A stretch of DNA of 64,000 nt from JBBRHQ01 sp963725315 (lineage in GTDB: Bacteria; Actinomycetota; Thermoleophilia; Solirubrobacterales; 70-9). The stretch spans positions 186,001 through 250,000 of the forward strand of contig CAVRYA010000009.1 of assembly GCA_963725315.1 (NCBI GenBank), in the 5' to 3' direction. The notes below the pieces were generated by a model. That model had not been told where the DNA came from and did no database searches. It saw nothing but the letters and a program-made list of their open reading frames with translations. Positions 35,145 through 42,880 of the stretch are shown here, piece by piece (within the stretch, counting starts at the first letter, position 1; every line of letters starts with the position of its first letter). The translations under genes and the position numbers were made by a program.

Positions 35145-36488
35145 TCATATCGATTCCTCTCTCGACCTGCTCGCCTGGGGGCGGGTCTCGGCATCGACCC
35201 CGACCTGGGGCTGCCGGGTCGCCCGCGGGCGAAGCTCAACCATAACGTCATCGTCAGAGCCGGTGGAGCCCGGTTGGGCCATGGGCCGCCTCTCCCAGCC
35301 GCTCCCGAGGATCGCCGCGGCGACCACTGCCACGACGAGGACCCCGGCTCCCGCCACCAGATACGCCGCGCGGGGGTCCAGCGCCGTCGCGATCACGCCG
35401 CCGAGCAGGAAGCCGACGCCGGGCATCGCCGCGCCGATCGACTCCAGGACGCTCATCACCCGCGCCTGCATCCGCTGTGCGGTCAGCTCCTGCACCGCGC
35501 TGACCAGCGCCACCCACTGGATGCCGTTGCCGAGCCCGCCGAAGGCGGCTGCTCCGCAGGCCAGCGCCAGGGTGGGCGCCGCCGCGATGCCGAGGTAGCC
35601 GGCACCGACCAGCAGGGTGCTCGCGAACAGCAGGCGGGCCAGCGAGCCGCGCCGCAGGATCGCGAAAGCGACGCTTCCGAGGACCATCCCGGCGCCCCAG
35701 CTCGCCAGCAGCAGGCCGTAGCCGGTGTCTCCCGCGCCGAGGGTCTCCTTGGCGTAGATCACCTCGATCGGGATCACCGCGGCGAAGAAGATGAAGGCGA
35801 TGCTCTGGGCGGTGAGCAGGGCCCGCAGGGGACTTCGCTCCCGGATGTAGGCGATGCCCCGCCGCAGCCTGCCCTTGGACCTCTCGGGCTCGGCTCCGGC
35901 CCGGGGCAGGGGGCCGGCGGTCAGCAGGATCCAGGCGATCAGGTAGAAGGAGGCAGCGTCGAGGAGGAGGGCCGTCTGCACGCCGAATCCGGCGACGAGA
36001 ACGCCGGCCAGGGCAGGGCCGAGGGCGGCGCCGCCGGTGAATGCCACGTTGAGGATCGCGTTTCCGGATCGGAGCTCTCCCGCCGGTTCGAGCAGCGCCG
36101 CGACCACCGCTCGGGTGAGGGAGCGGCCGGTCAGCGCCAGGGCGCCGTCGATCGTCGCCACGGCGATCACCGCCGCCAGGGAGAAGTGGGTAGCGAGCAC
36201 CGCCAGGGCGCCGAACGCGGCCGCCTCGCCGCAGTAGATCACCGGCAGTGAGAATCGCGGCGCCGGCTTCTCGGCGCGAGCCACCAGCCATGGGGCCAGC
36301 AGGGCCGGGAGGAATCGCGTTCCCATGAAGAGCCCTGCGGTGGCGTAGGCGGAGCCGGTGCGGTCAAAGACGAGGACAGAGAGGGCGACGATCCCCATCC
36401 AGTCGCCGAGCTCGTTGAGCGCGTAGGAGGCCGCCAGGCGCCTGAAGACGGGGCGGCGCAGGGGCGCCCCTAGTGGAGGGCTATGCAT
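35145..36488 (-). CDS. MFS transporter (EntS/MFS_3-like)
   Basis: 447 residues with about 12 membrane helices. ASYALNELGDWMGIVALSVLVFDRTGSAYATAGLF and TFRFLPALLAPWLVARAEK-like TRFLPALLAPWLVARAEK match the MFS_3 exporter group. The second half begins at about residue 215 with RALLTAQSIAFIFFAAVIPIEVIYA. The C-terminal 60 residues are charged and cytosolic. Export of a small molecule is the usual role. It is upstream of the peptide-importer genes on the same strand with a 15-nt gap, so the two may share a transcript. Confidence 0.85.
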   Translation of the reverse strand: MHSPPLGAPLRRPVFRRLAASYALNELGDWMGIVALSVLVFDRTGSAYATAGLFMGTRFLPALLAPWLVARAEKPAPRFSLPVIYCGEAAAFGALAVLATHFSLAAVIAVATIDGALALTGRSLTRAVVAALLEPAGELRSGNAILNVAFTGGAALGPALAGVLVAGFGVQTALLLDAASFYLIAWILLTAGPLPRAGAEPERSKGRLRRGIAYIRERSPLRALLTAQSIAFIFFAAVIPIEVIYAKETLGAGDTGYGLLLASWGAGMVLGSVAFAILRRGSLARLLFASTLLVGAGYLGIAAAPTLALACGAAAFGGLGNGIQWVALVSAVQELTAQRMQARVMSVLESIGAAMPGVGFLLGGVIATALDPRAAYLVAGAGVLVVAVVAAAILGSGWERRPMAQPGSTGSDDDVMVELRPRATRQPQVGVDAETRPQASRSREESI

Positions 36489-36977
36489 TCAGTCTGCCCG
36501 GAGCGGTATGTTCTGCACAGGATTTACCGTGGTTTGCACAACTTACGGCGAATTTGTGGTACAAGTTGGGCAGCGAGTAACGCCTAAAGCCTTGCAAACA
36601 GCTCCAAGCTTTCGAAGAAAGGAACAGAGAATGGGCTTCAAGCACTAGATCCTCAGCCTAATTTGCGGACGCTACTTGCGCGTTCGTTCCATGTCGAAGG
36701 ACGTCCTGCGCGGGGCGTCCTTCGCCTTTTTTCGGGGGCTTTGTCCCGGCTCCTTCGGCCCGCCTCGGCGCTGAACAGGAAGGGCCCGGCGCCGAGCTGG
36801 GAAATTTCTGCCGTCCCGGCGCGCTCCCACGCGGCCTAAAGGCACGGGCCCTAGCCTCCGATACCGCAAGTAGCGTCCAGCGCAAGGCGCAGCCTGCCGT
36901 GGAGAGGGAATGCCGCCTCCCCGGGGAATCCCTAGGCACGGTCCAGGCGCTCCCAAGCAGGACGCGAGACCGACTTC
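36489..36977. other. 489-nt intergenic region with AT-rich island and tiny ORF
   Basis: 36500-36690 is clearly poorer in GC than its surroundings. It holds a five-codon ORF ATGGGCTTCAAGCACTAG (36631-36648) behind an AAAGGA ribosome-like site, and it ends in a strong plus-strand terminator at 36696-36732. This implies a short plus-strand transcript of perhaps 150 nt, a small RNA or leader. 36740-36977 is GC-rich with no recognised element before the HD-GYP start; it includes an inverted pair around CGGCGC (about 36768 and 36790). Confidence 0.45.
36696..36732 (+). terminator. Rho-independent terminator
   Basis: GAAGGACG (36696-36703) pairs with CGTCCTTC (36716-36723), followed by GCC and six T. 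It is the clearest intrinsic terminator in the window and faces the plus strand, where no known gene ends. Confidence 0.8.
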
Positions 36978-38381
36978 ATGGCCAGCAAGCGTCCAAGCCA
37001 CCTCGTGATCGCGGTCCAACTGATCGCCTTGGCGGGCGTGGTCGCCCTGGCGGTCTGGAAGGCGCCGGAGGCCAACTGGGACCTGCCGCTGTTCGCCATC
37101 CTGCTGGGCTTCTCGATTTTCAGCGATCTTACGGCTGTCGAAACGCGGTCGCGGATGCGGATCTCCGGCAGCTTCCTGGCGCTGATCCTGGCGATGGTCT
37201 TCCTCGGAGGGACGCCGGCGGCGCTGATCGGGGTGATCTCGATCCTGATCGGATGGGTCCGCGGGCGCGAGGACGGCCACTACCTGCTCAACAACACGCT
37301 CACCTACGCGGCCTTCCCCCTGCTCACCGGGATCGCCTTCCACGGCATCGTGGTCGGCGTGCCGATCAGCGAGGACCAGCCCGGGTTCTACGGCCTCGTC
37401 TTCGGGATCTTCCAGGTCGCGCTCGCGATCAATTTCCTGATGATCGCCGCCTACGGCAGTTACGTCGAGCGAGTGCCGTTCTCGCAAAAGCTTCGGGTGC
37501 TTCCCCCAGTCCTTCCCTCGGAGTTCGCCAGCGCCATGCTCGCCGTTGCGGTCGCCTTCATCTACAACAAGATCGGGATCGCCGCGATCGCGCTTTTCGG
37601 CGTCGTCCTGATCACCTTCCAGTATCTGCTCGGGCAGTTGCTCCTATCCCAGGACCGAGCCGAGGAGCTGGAGGTGCGAAGCAAGCAACTCGCCAGCTTC
37701 CAGGTGGGGATGATGAGCGCGCTGCTGCGCACGCTGGATCTGCGCGACCAGATGACCGCCCGCCACAGCGCCGCGGTCGCGCGCTACTCACGGGCGATCG
37801 CCCAGCGCGCCGGCTACTCGAAGCGCGACGCGGAGCTGGTCCACATCGCCGCCCTGCTGCACGACATCGGCAAGTTCATCCTTCCCGACCGGATCCTCAA
37901 GGCGAACGTGCCGCTCACCGACGAGGACTGGATGCTGATCCGCCGCCATCCCGCGCAGGGCGCCAAGGTGGTCGGCTCGGTGGACGGCTACGGCCCGGTC
38001 GCCGAGATCATCCTCGCCCACCACGAGCGGATCGACGGCAAGGGCTATCCGCGGGGGATCAGGGGGGACGACATCCCGGAGCCCGCCCGGATCATCTCGG
38101 TCGCCGACACCTACGACGTGATGACCGCCCGCGACTCCTACCGGGCGCCGGTCTCCTCCTTCGAGGCGATCCAGGAGCTGCGCACCGTCGCCGGCAAGCA
38201 GCTCGACGGCCGGTTCGTCGAGATCTTCATCGAGCTGCTCGAGGGCAAGGACCTCTCCTTCCGCCACGGCGAGGCAGCCGACTTCGAGGAGGAGCTGGCC
38301 CTCGAGGCGAGGATCGAGGAAACGGCGACACCGCGACCCGGCTCGGCCGCCCACCTCGTCGGCCACACCGGCAACGTCTAG
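36978..38381 (+). CDS. Membrane-anchored HD-GYP domain phosphohydrolase
   Basis: 467 residues. The N-terminal 225 residues hold six or seven hydrophobic helices, a MASE-like sensor. A short coiled segment (QDRAEELEVRSKQLASFQ) leads to the HD-GYP domain: MTARHSAAVARYSRAIA, LVHIAALLHDIGKFILPDRIL with the HD metal pair, HPAQGAKVV, AEIILAHHERIDGKGYPRGI with the GYP motif, and ISVADTYDVMTA. Such enzymes hydrolyse cyclic di-GMP or related dinucleotides at the membrane. Monocistronic. The upstream region was searched by eye for a c-di-GMP riboswitch without a convincing match. Confidence 0.9.
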   Translation: MASKRPSHLVIAVQLIALAGVVALAVWKAPEANWDLPLFAILLGFSIFSDLTAVETRSRMRISGSFLALILAMVFLGGTPAALIGVISILIGWVRGREDGHYLLNNTLTYAAFPLLTGIAFHGIVVGVPISEDQPGFYGLVFGIFQVALAINFLMIAAYGSYVERVPFSQKLRVLPPVLPSEFASAMLAVAVAFIYNKIGIAAIALFGVVLITFQYLLGQLLLSQDRAEELEVRSKQLASFQVGMMSALLRTLDLRDQMTARHSAAVARYSRAIAQRAGYSKRDAELVHIAALLHDIGKFILPDRILKANVPLTDEDWMLIRRHPAQGAKVVGSVDGYGPVAEIILAHHERIDGKGYPRGIRGDDIPEPARIISVADTYDVMTARDSYRAPVSSFEAIQELRTVAGKQLDGRFVEIFIELLEGKDLSFRHGEAADFEEELALEARIEETATPRPGSAAHLVGHTGNV

Positions 38382-38400
38382 CCCTGCTTCGCTGCCCGGC

Positions 38401-39243
38401 CTACTTCGGCTGGGGGAACTGGGTGCCGACGAAGCGGTCCCACATGCGGTCGCTGAGCAGGCTGCGCTGAGCCATTGCCATGCCGGCCGACGGCGTCACC
38501 CTGTAGCGGGTCCTCGGGCGCGCCGCGGTGATCGCCTTCTCGATCTTGCGGGCGACGGCGTCCGGGCCGCCCCCGAGCTTCGCCAGCCCGCCCTCGTAGG
38601 CGCCCGCGGTCGCCTTGCTCACCGCGGCGTTGAACTCCGCGTAGGGCCCGTCCTCGTTCTCCGCCATTGATCCCACCGCGGCGTCGGCGAAGCCGGTCTT
38701 GATCAGCCCCGGCTCGATCACGACGACGTCGACGCCGAAGCCGCGCACCTCGAAGCGCATCGCATCGGAGAGGGCCTCGACCGCGTGCTTGGTCGCGTGG
38801 TAGATGCCGCCGCCGGGGAAGGTCAGCTTGCCGCCCATCGAGCTGACGTTGACGATCCGGCCCCGGCCCTGCCCCCGCATCCCCGGCAGGACGAGCTGGC
38901 ACATTCGCAGCAGCCCGAAGACGTTGGTCTCGAACTGGCGGCGGACGCTCTCCATCGGCACCGTCTCGACCGCGCCCGACTGGCTGTAGCCGGCGTTGTT
39001 GACCAACCCATAGATCGCTCCCTCGGCCGCCTCGACGGCCTCGACGCACGCCTTCATGGAGGCCTCGTCGGTGACGTCGCAGGCGAGCGTCTCGCAGCCG
39101 GCCCGGGCGAGGCCGGCGATCGTCTCCGGCCTGCGGGCGGTGGCGTAGACGCGATGGCCATTGGCCGCCAGGTGCCGGGCTGTCTCCTCGCCGATGCCCG
39201 ATGAGCAACCCGTGATCAGGATCGCCCTGGTGTCGTCGTCCAT
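38401..39243 (-). CDS. Short-chain dehydrogenase/reductase
   Basis: 280 residues. ILITGCSSGIGEETARHLA is the NAD(P)-binding loop. LVNNAGYSQSG, IVNVSSMGGKLTFPGGGIYHATKHAVEAL (catalytic Ser, Tyr-x3-Lys) and IEPGLIKTGF are classical SDR motifs. The ATG at 39243 is chosen because the Rossmann fold begins eight residues later. Substrate unknown; relatives act on retinol-, steroid- or fatty-type alcohols. Confidence 0.9.
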   Translation of the reverse strand: MDDDTRAILITGCSSGIGEETARHLAANGHRVYATARRPETIAGLARAGCETLACDVTDEASMKACVEAVEAAEGAIYGLVNNAGYSQSGAVETVPMESVRRQFETNVFGLLRMCQLVLPGMRGQGRGRIVNVSSMGGKLTFPGGGIYHATKHAVEALSDAMRFEVRGFGVDVVVIEPGLIKTGFADAAVGSMAENEDGPYAEFNAAVSKATAGAYEGGLAKLGGGPDAVARKIEKAITAARPRTRYRVTPSAGMAMAQRSLLSDRMWDRFVGTQFPQPK

Positions 39244-39314
39244 GTCTGCGCTCCCCTCGTTGGTCGCCCCCAGAGTATTCCTGCAGCCGTGCCGGGATCC
39301 GGGGCCGCGGCGCA

Positions 39315-39320
39315 TATATT
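39315..39320 (+). promoter_or_regulatory. -10 box TATATT of the DUF202 gene
   Basis: TATATT ends 8 nt before the ATG at 39329, consistent with a leaderless or near-leaderless transcript. Confidence 0.45.
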
Positions 39321-39328
39321 CAGGGGCG

Positions 39329-39710
39329 ATGGTGAACCCGGCAGATTCGCGACTCGACCGCAGCGAGCTGATCGAGGACGCGTCCCGCCGGACCCAACTG
39401 GCCAACGAGCGCACCCAGCTCGCCTGGTGGCGGACGGGACTGACGGCGCTGGCGGTGGCGCTGGCGATCGGCCGGGTGGTCCCGGAGCTCGGCGGCAGCC
39501 CGACCCGCTGGCCCTACACCCTGGTCGGCGCCGGCTTCGCGATCTACGGGGTGGGACTGATCGTCTACGGAAACGCCCGCTCGCGCGAGGTGATGCGGGC
39601 GCTCCACACGGGCCGCTACTCCGAGGCCTCTGCGGAGGGCGATCGCGGCGCTCACCGCCGCCGGGATCGTGCTCGGCCTCGCCACCTTGGCGTTGATCGT
39701 CCTCGACTGA
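39329..39710 (+). CDS. DUF202 membrane protein (apparent +1 frame error)
   Basis: Corrected length 126 residues. LANERTQLAWWRTGLTALAVALAIGRVVPEL is the DUF202 signature around the first helix. YTLVGAGFAIYGVGLIVYG is the second. Removing one base within 39625-39640 restores a third helix (AIAALTAAGIVLGLATLALIVLD) and a stop at 39710. The family is a small three-helix membrane protein related to VTC accessory domains, of unknown function. Confidence 0.75.
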
Positions 39711-39739
39711 CCCGCGGCGCCGCGGCCGAGCGCGGTCGC

Positions 39740-39745
39740 TAGGCT
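39740..39745 (+). promoter_or_regulatory. -10 box TAGGCT of the alcohol dehydrogenase gene
   Basis: TAGGCT ends 9 nt before the ATG at 39755 with no ribosome site between; a probable leaderless start. Confidence 0.4.
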
Positions 39746-39754
39746 CGCCCGGCG

Positions 39755-40789
39755 ATGCGCGCGGTCACCTTCCAGTCCCCGGGCGAGGTTCGGATCGCCG
39801 AGAAGCCGGAGCCCGAAATCGGCTCCCCCGACGAGGCGATCGTCCGCGTCGAGGCGACCGGCGTCTGCGGCTCGGACCTGCACATCTTCCACGGCCGGAT
39901 CCCAATCGAGGCCGGCTTCACGATCGGCCACGAGTACGTCGGCACGGTCCTCGCCACCGGCGCGGAGGTCCACAGCGTCAGTGAGGGCGACCGCGTTCTG
40001 GGGACGTTCCTCACCGCCTGCGGCGAGTGCTTCTTCTGCCGCCTGGGCGAGTTCCACAAGTGCGACAGCGGCCGCGTCTTCGGCCACGGCTCCACCCTGG
40101 GCTCCCTGCAGGGCGCCCAGGCCGAGCAGCTTCTGGTCCCGGGAGCCGACCTCACCCTTCGCCGTGTCCCTGAGGGCATGTCGGACGACGTCGCCCTGTT
40201 CGCCGGCGACGTGATGGGCACCGGGTATCACGCCGTCGTCCAGGCCGAGGTCGAGCCCGGTCAGAGCGTCGCGGTCCTCGGCCTCGGGCCGGTCGGCCTC
40301 TGCGCGGTCCAGGCGGCGCTGGCGACCGGCGCCGCCGCGGTGATCGCGGTCGACACCGTTGCGGATCGACTGCGGATGGCCGAGGCGTTCGGGGCCACCG
40401 CCGTCCACCTCACCGAGGAGGACCCGCGGGCCGCGGCCAAAGAGGTCTCCGAGGGCCGCGGGGTCGACGCCGCGATCGAGGCGGTCGGGCACCCCGACGC
40501 ACTCGAGCTCGCCTGCCGCATCGTCCGCAAGGCCGGGACCGTCTCGGTGATCGGCGTCTACTCCGAGCGGATCGAGGTCCACATGGGGCTGATCTGGATC
40601 AAGTCGCTGACTCTGCGAAGCGGCCAGGCCAACGTGATCGCCCACCTCGACCCGGTGCTGGAGGCGCTCTCCTCGGGCAAGCTCGACCCCGCGCCCCTGG
40701 TCACCCACCACATGAGCCTCGACCAGGCCCCCGAGGCCTACGAGATCTACGACCGCCACGAGGCGCTGAAGATAGTCCTGCGGCCCTAA
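39755..40789 (+). CDS. Zinc-dependent alcohol dehydrogenase (MDR family)
   Basis: 344 residues. VEATGVCGSDLHIFHG supplies the catalytic-zinc Cys, and FTIGHEYVGTVLATG the His-Glu. CGECFFCRLGEFHKC is the four-Cys structural zinc loop. VAVLGLGPVGLCAVQAAL is the NAD(P) fold and VIAVDTVADR carries the acidic residue that favours NAD. The substrate-binding region does not identify the alcohol. Full length, with no sign of damage. Confidence 0.93.
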   Translation: MRAVTFQSPGEVRIAEKPEPEIGSPDEAIVRVEATGVCGSDLHIFHGRIPIEAGFTIGHEYVGTVLATGAEVHSVSEGDRVLGTFLTACGECFFCRLGEFHKCDSGRVFGHGSTLGSLQGAQAEQLLVPGADLTLRRVPEGMSDDVALFAGDVMGTGYHAVVQAEVEPGQSVAVLGLGPVGLCAVQAALATGAAAVIAVDTVADRLRMAEAFGATAVHLTEEDPRAAAKEVSEGRGVDAAIEAVGHPDALELACRIVRKAGTVSVIGVYSERIEVHMGLIWIKSLTLRSGQANVIAHLDPVLEALSSGKLDPAPLVTHHMSLDQAPEAYEIYDRHEALKIVLRP

Positions 40790-40888
40790 CCGCCCCGCTG
40801 CCGCGCGGCATCTCACGGTCGAGTGGCCGAAATCCGGTCCCTATCTGCTGATTTCGTCCACTCGACGAAGGGAGAGGAGAATGACGGC

Positions 40889-41410
40889 ATGGACTCGCTG
40901 CGCGGGAAGCTGCTGATCGCCGCCCCGAGCCTCTTCGACTTCTTCCGCCGCACCGTGATCCTGATGGTCGAGCACGGTGAGGAGGGGGCCTTCGGGGTGG
41001 TGCTGAACCGCTGCTCGGAGACCACAGTCGCCGAGGCCGTTCCGCAGCTCGCCGAGCTCGCCGACGCCGAGGAGCCGGTGCGGATCGGCGGGCCGGTCGG
41101 GCCGGCGACGGTGGTGGTCCTGGGCGAGTTCGAGGATCCCGGCGACTCGCCGAAGCTGGTCTGCGGCGACCTCGGCATCGTCGACCCGGAGACCGGGCCG
41201 GAGCTGCGGCGGGTCCGCGTCTACGCGGGCCACTCCGGCTGGAGCCCGGGGCAGCTCGAGAGTGAGCTGGAGCGCGAGGCCTGGCTGATCGAGCCCGCGC
41301 GTCCCGAGGACCCCTTCTGCGACGAGGACCTCTGGCAGGCGGTGCTGAAGCGACGCGGCGGCGAGTACGCGCTGCTGGCGCGGATGCCCGAGGACCCCTC
41401 GCTCAACTGA
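40889..41410 (+). CDS. YqgE/AlgH family protein
   Basis: 173 residues from the ATG at 40889, which begins MDSLRGKLLIAAPSL as in the family. FRRTVILMVEHGEEGAFGVVLNR, RIGGPVGPATVVVL, RVYAGHSGWSPGQLESELEREAWL and DLWQAVLKRRGGEYALLARMPEDPSLN are conserved elements. The cellular role is unknown. An out-of-frame ATG at 40881 lies closer to the GGAGAGGAG ribosome site, which nevertheless serves 40889 with a spacing of about 9 nt. Confidence 0.92.
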   Translation: MDSLRGKLLIAAPSLFDFFRRTVILMVEHGEEGAFGVVLNRCSETTVAEAVPQLAELADAEEPVRIGGPVGPATVVVLGEFEDPGDSPKLVCGDLGIVDPETGPELRRVRVYAGHSGWSPGQLESELEREAWLIEPARPEDPFCDEDLWQAVLKRRGGEYALLARMPEDPSLN

Positions 41411-41474
41411 TCGCTTCTATCCCGGCAGCCACGCCGGCCGGAAGCCGGCGCCCCCGCCGTCCGGCCCCGCTTCG

Positions 41475-41480
41475 TAGGCT
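41475..41480 (+). promoter_or_regulatory. -10 box TAGGCT of pdxH
   Basis: TAGGCT ends 10 nt before the pdxH ATG at 41491; there is no Shine-Dalgarno sequence. Confidence 0.4.
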
Positions 41481-41490
41481 CTGGCATGAG

Positions 41491-42117
41491 ATGAGCAGGC
41501 CGACCCGGCACCCACACCCGCTGCTGCGCCGGGCCGACCTCGCCCCGGACCCGATCGAGCAGTTCGGGCGCTGGTTCGAGCGCGCCCGCAGCGAGGTCCC
41601 GCTGGCGGAGGCGATGACCCTGGCCACCGTCGGCGCCGACGGCAGCCCCGACGCCCGCATGGTCCTGCTCAAGGGCCACGGGCCCGACGGCTTCCGCTTC
41701 TTCACCAACTACGAGAGCGCCAAGGGCCGCCAGATCGCCGCCGACCCGCGCGGAGCCCTGGTGATCTACTGGCGCGAGCAGGACCGCCAGGTTCGCGTCA
41801 GGGGAACGCTCGAGCGGCTTGCGGCGGAGGACTCCGACGCCTACTTCGCCTCCAGGGATCGCGGCAGCCGCCTCGGTGCCTGGGCCTCGCCCCAGAGCCG
41901 GCCCCTGGCCGACCGCGAGGACCTCGACGGGCGGCTCGGCGAGGCGGAGGAGCGCTGGCGCGGGGAAGAGGAGATCCCCCGCCCCGGGCACTGGGGCGGC
42001 TTCCTGCTCCGACATCGCTGGGTCGAGTTCTGGCAGGGCCAGCAGGCCCGCCTGCACGACCGCTTCGTCTATGAGCCCGAGGGCAGGGGCTGGAGGATCG
42101 AGCGCCTCGCCCCCTGA
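41491..42117 (+). CDS. pdxH: Pyridoxamine 5'-phosphate oxidase
   Basis: 208 residues. It oxidises pyridoxine or pyridoxamine 5'-phosphate to PLP with FMN and oxygen. AMTLATVGADGSPDARMVLLKG binds FMN, FFTNYESAKGRQIA and ALVIYWREQDRQVRVRG are the phosphate and FMN strands. WASPQSRPLADREDLDG and PGHWGGFLLRHRWVEFWQGQ complete the PdxH signature. Ending GWRIERLAP is the family C-terminus. The next gene starts inside its last 47 nt. Confidence 0.93.
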   Translation: MSRPTRHPHPLLRRADLAPDPIEQFGRWFERARSEVPLAEAMTLATVGADGSPDARMVLLKGHGPDGFRFFTNYESAKGRQIAADPRGALVIYWREQDRQVRVRGTLERLAAEDSDAYFASRDRGSRLGAWASPQSRPLADREDLDGRLGEAEERWRGEEEIPRPGHWGGFLLRHRWVEFWQGQQARLHDRFVYEPEGRGWRIERLAP

Positions 42118-42880
42118 CGTCCTCACCTACGTCGGTCACTCGACCGTGCTCCTGCGCCTCGGGGGAGTCCGCATCCTCACCGACCCGATGCTGCGCTCAC
42201 GGGCGGGCTTCCTGCGCCGCCATCCCGCGGCCGTGGCGCCGAGCTCCTTCGCCTCCCTCGACCTGGTGCTGATCTCCCACCTCCACCGCGATCACCTCGA
42301 CCTGCCCTCGCTGCGGGCGCTGGCGCCCGGGACGCCGCTGCTGGTGCCGCGGGGAGGGGGAGAGCTCGTCCAGGGCTCCGGGCACGAGCGGGCGATCGAG
42401 ATCGGGGTCGGCGAGACGTTCTCGCTCGGGGGAATCGAGGTGACCGCGGTGCCCGCCGAACACGACAATCGCCGCGGTCCCTGGGGCGCGACCGCCGACC
42501 CGCTCGGCTTCGTCCTCGCCGATGCCTCGGGTCACCGCATCTACTTCGCCGGCGACACCGACCTCTTCGAGGAGATGGCCGGGATCGGCCCGCTCGAGGT
42601 GGCGCTGCTCCCGGTATGGGGCTGGGGGCACAAGCTGGGTGCCGGGCACCTCGACCCCGAGGGGGCGGCCCGGGCGCTTTCGATGCTGAGGCCCCGAGTC
42701 GCGGTGCCGATCCACTGGGGCACCTATCACCCGGCGGGGCTGAGGCGGACGCTGGGCCGCCTGCTGACCGATCCCCCGCACGAGTTCGCCCGGATCGCCG
42801 CGGAGCTCTCCCCCGAGGTCCGGGTCGAGGTCCTGCAACCTGGCGTCGAGCTGGCGCTCGAGTGGGCGGCCCAGTCATGA
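42071..42880 (+). CDS. MBL-fold metal-dependent hydrolase (UlaG/NAPE-PLD-like)
   Basis: 269 residues. LTYVGHSTVLLRLGGVRILTDPM, then LISHLHRDHLDLPSL (H-x-H-x-D-H metal motif), VPAEHDNRR, IYFAGDTDLFEEM and VPIHWGTYHP give the complete metallo-beta-lactamase fold ligand set, in the subgroup that acts on lactones or phospholipids. The ATG at 42071 lies within pdxH; no start codon exists between the pdxH stop and the first conserved strand. Its stop overlaps the next start (ATGA). Confidence 0.85.
   Translation: MSPRAGAGGSSASPPDVLTYVGHSTVLLRLGGVRILTDPMLRSRAGFLRRHPAAVAPSSFASLDLVLISHLHRDHLDLPSLRALAPGTPLLVPRGGGELVQGSGHERAIEIGVGETFSLGGIEVTAVPAEHDNRRGPWGATADPLGFVLADASGHRIYFAGDTDLFEEMAGIGPLEVALLPVWGWGHKLGAGHLDPEGAARALSMLRPRVAVPIHWGTYHPAGLRRTLGRLLTDPPHEFARIAAELSPEVRVEVLQPGVELALEWAAQS

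Noticed and set aside
36800..36930. Possible c-di-GMP (GEMM) riboswitch before the HD-GYP gene, from a CACGGGCC element preceded by AAAGG
   Set aside because: Only the 3'-half resemblance is present; the GGGCAAACC-like 5' half and the paired stems could not be found by eye. A covariance-model search would settle it.
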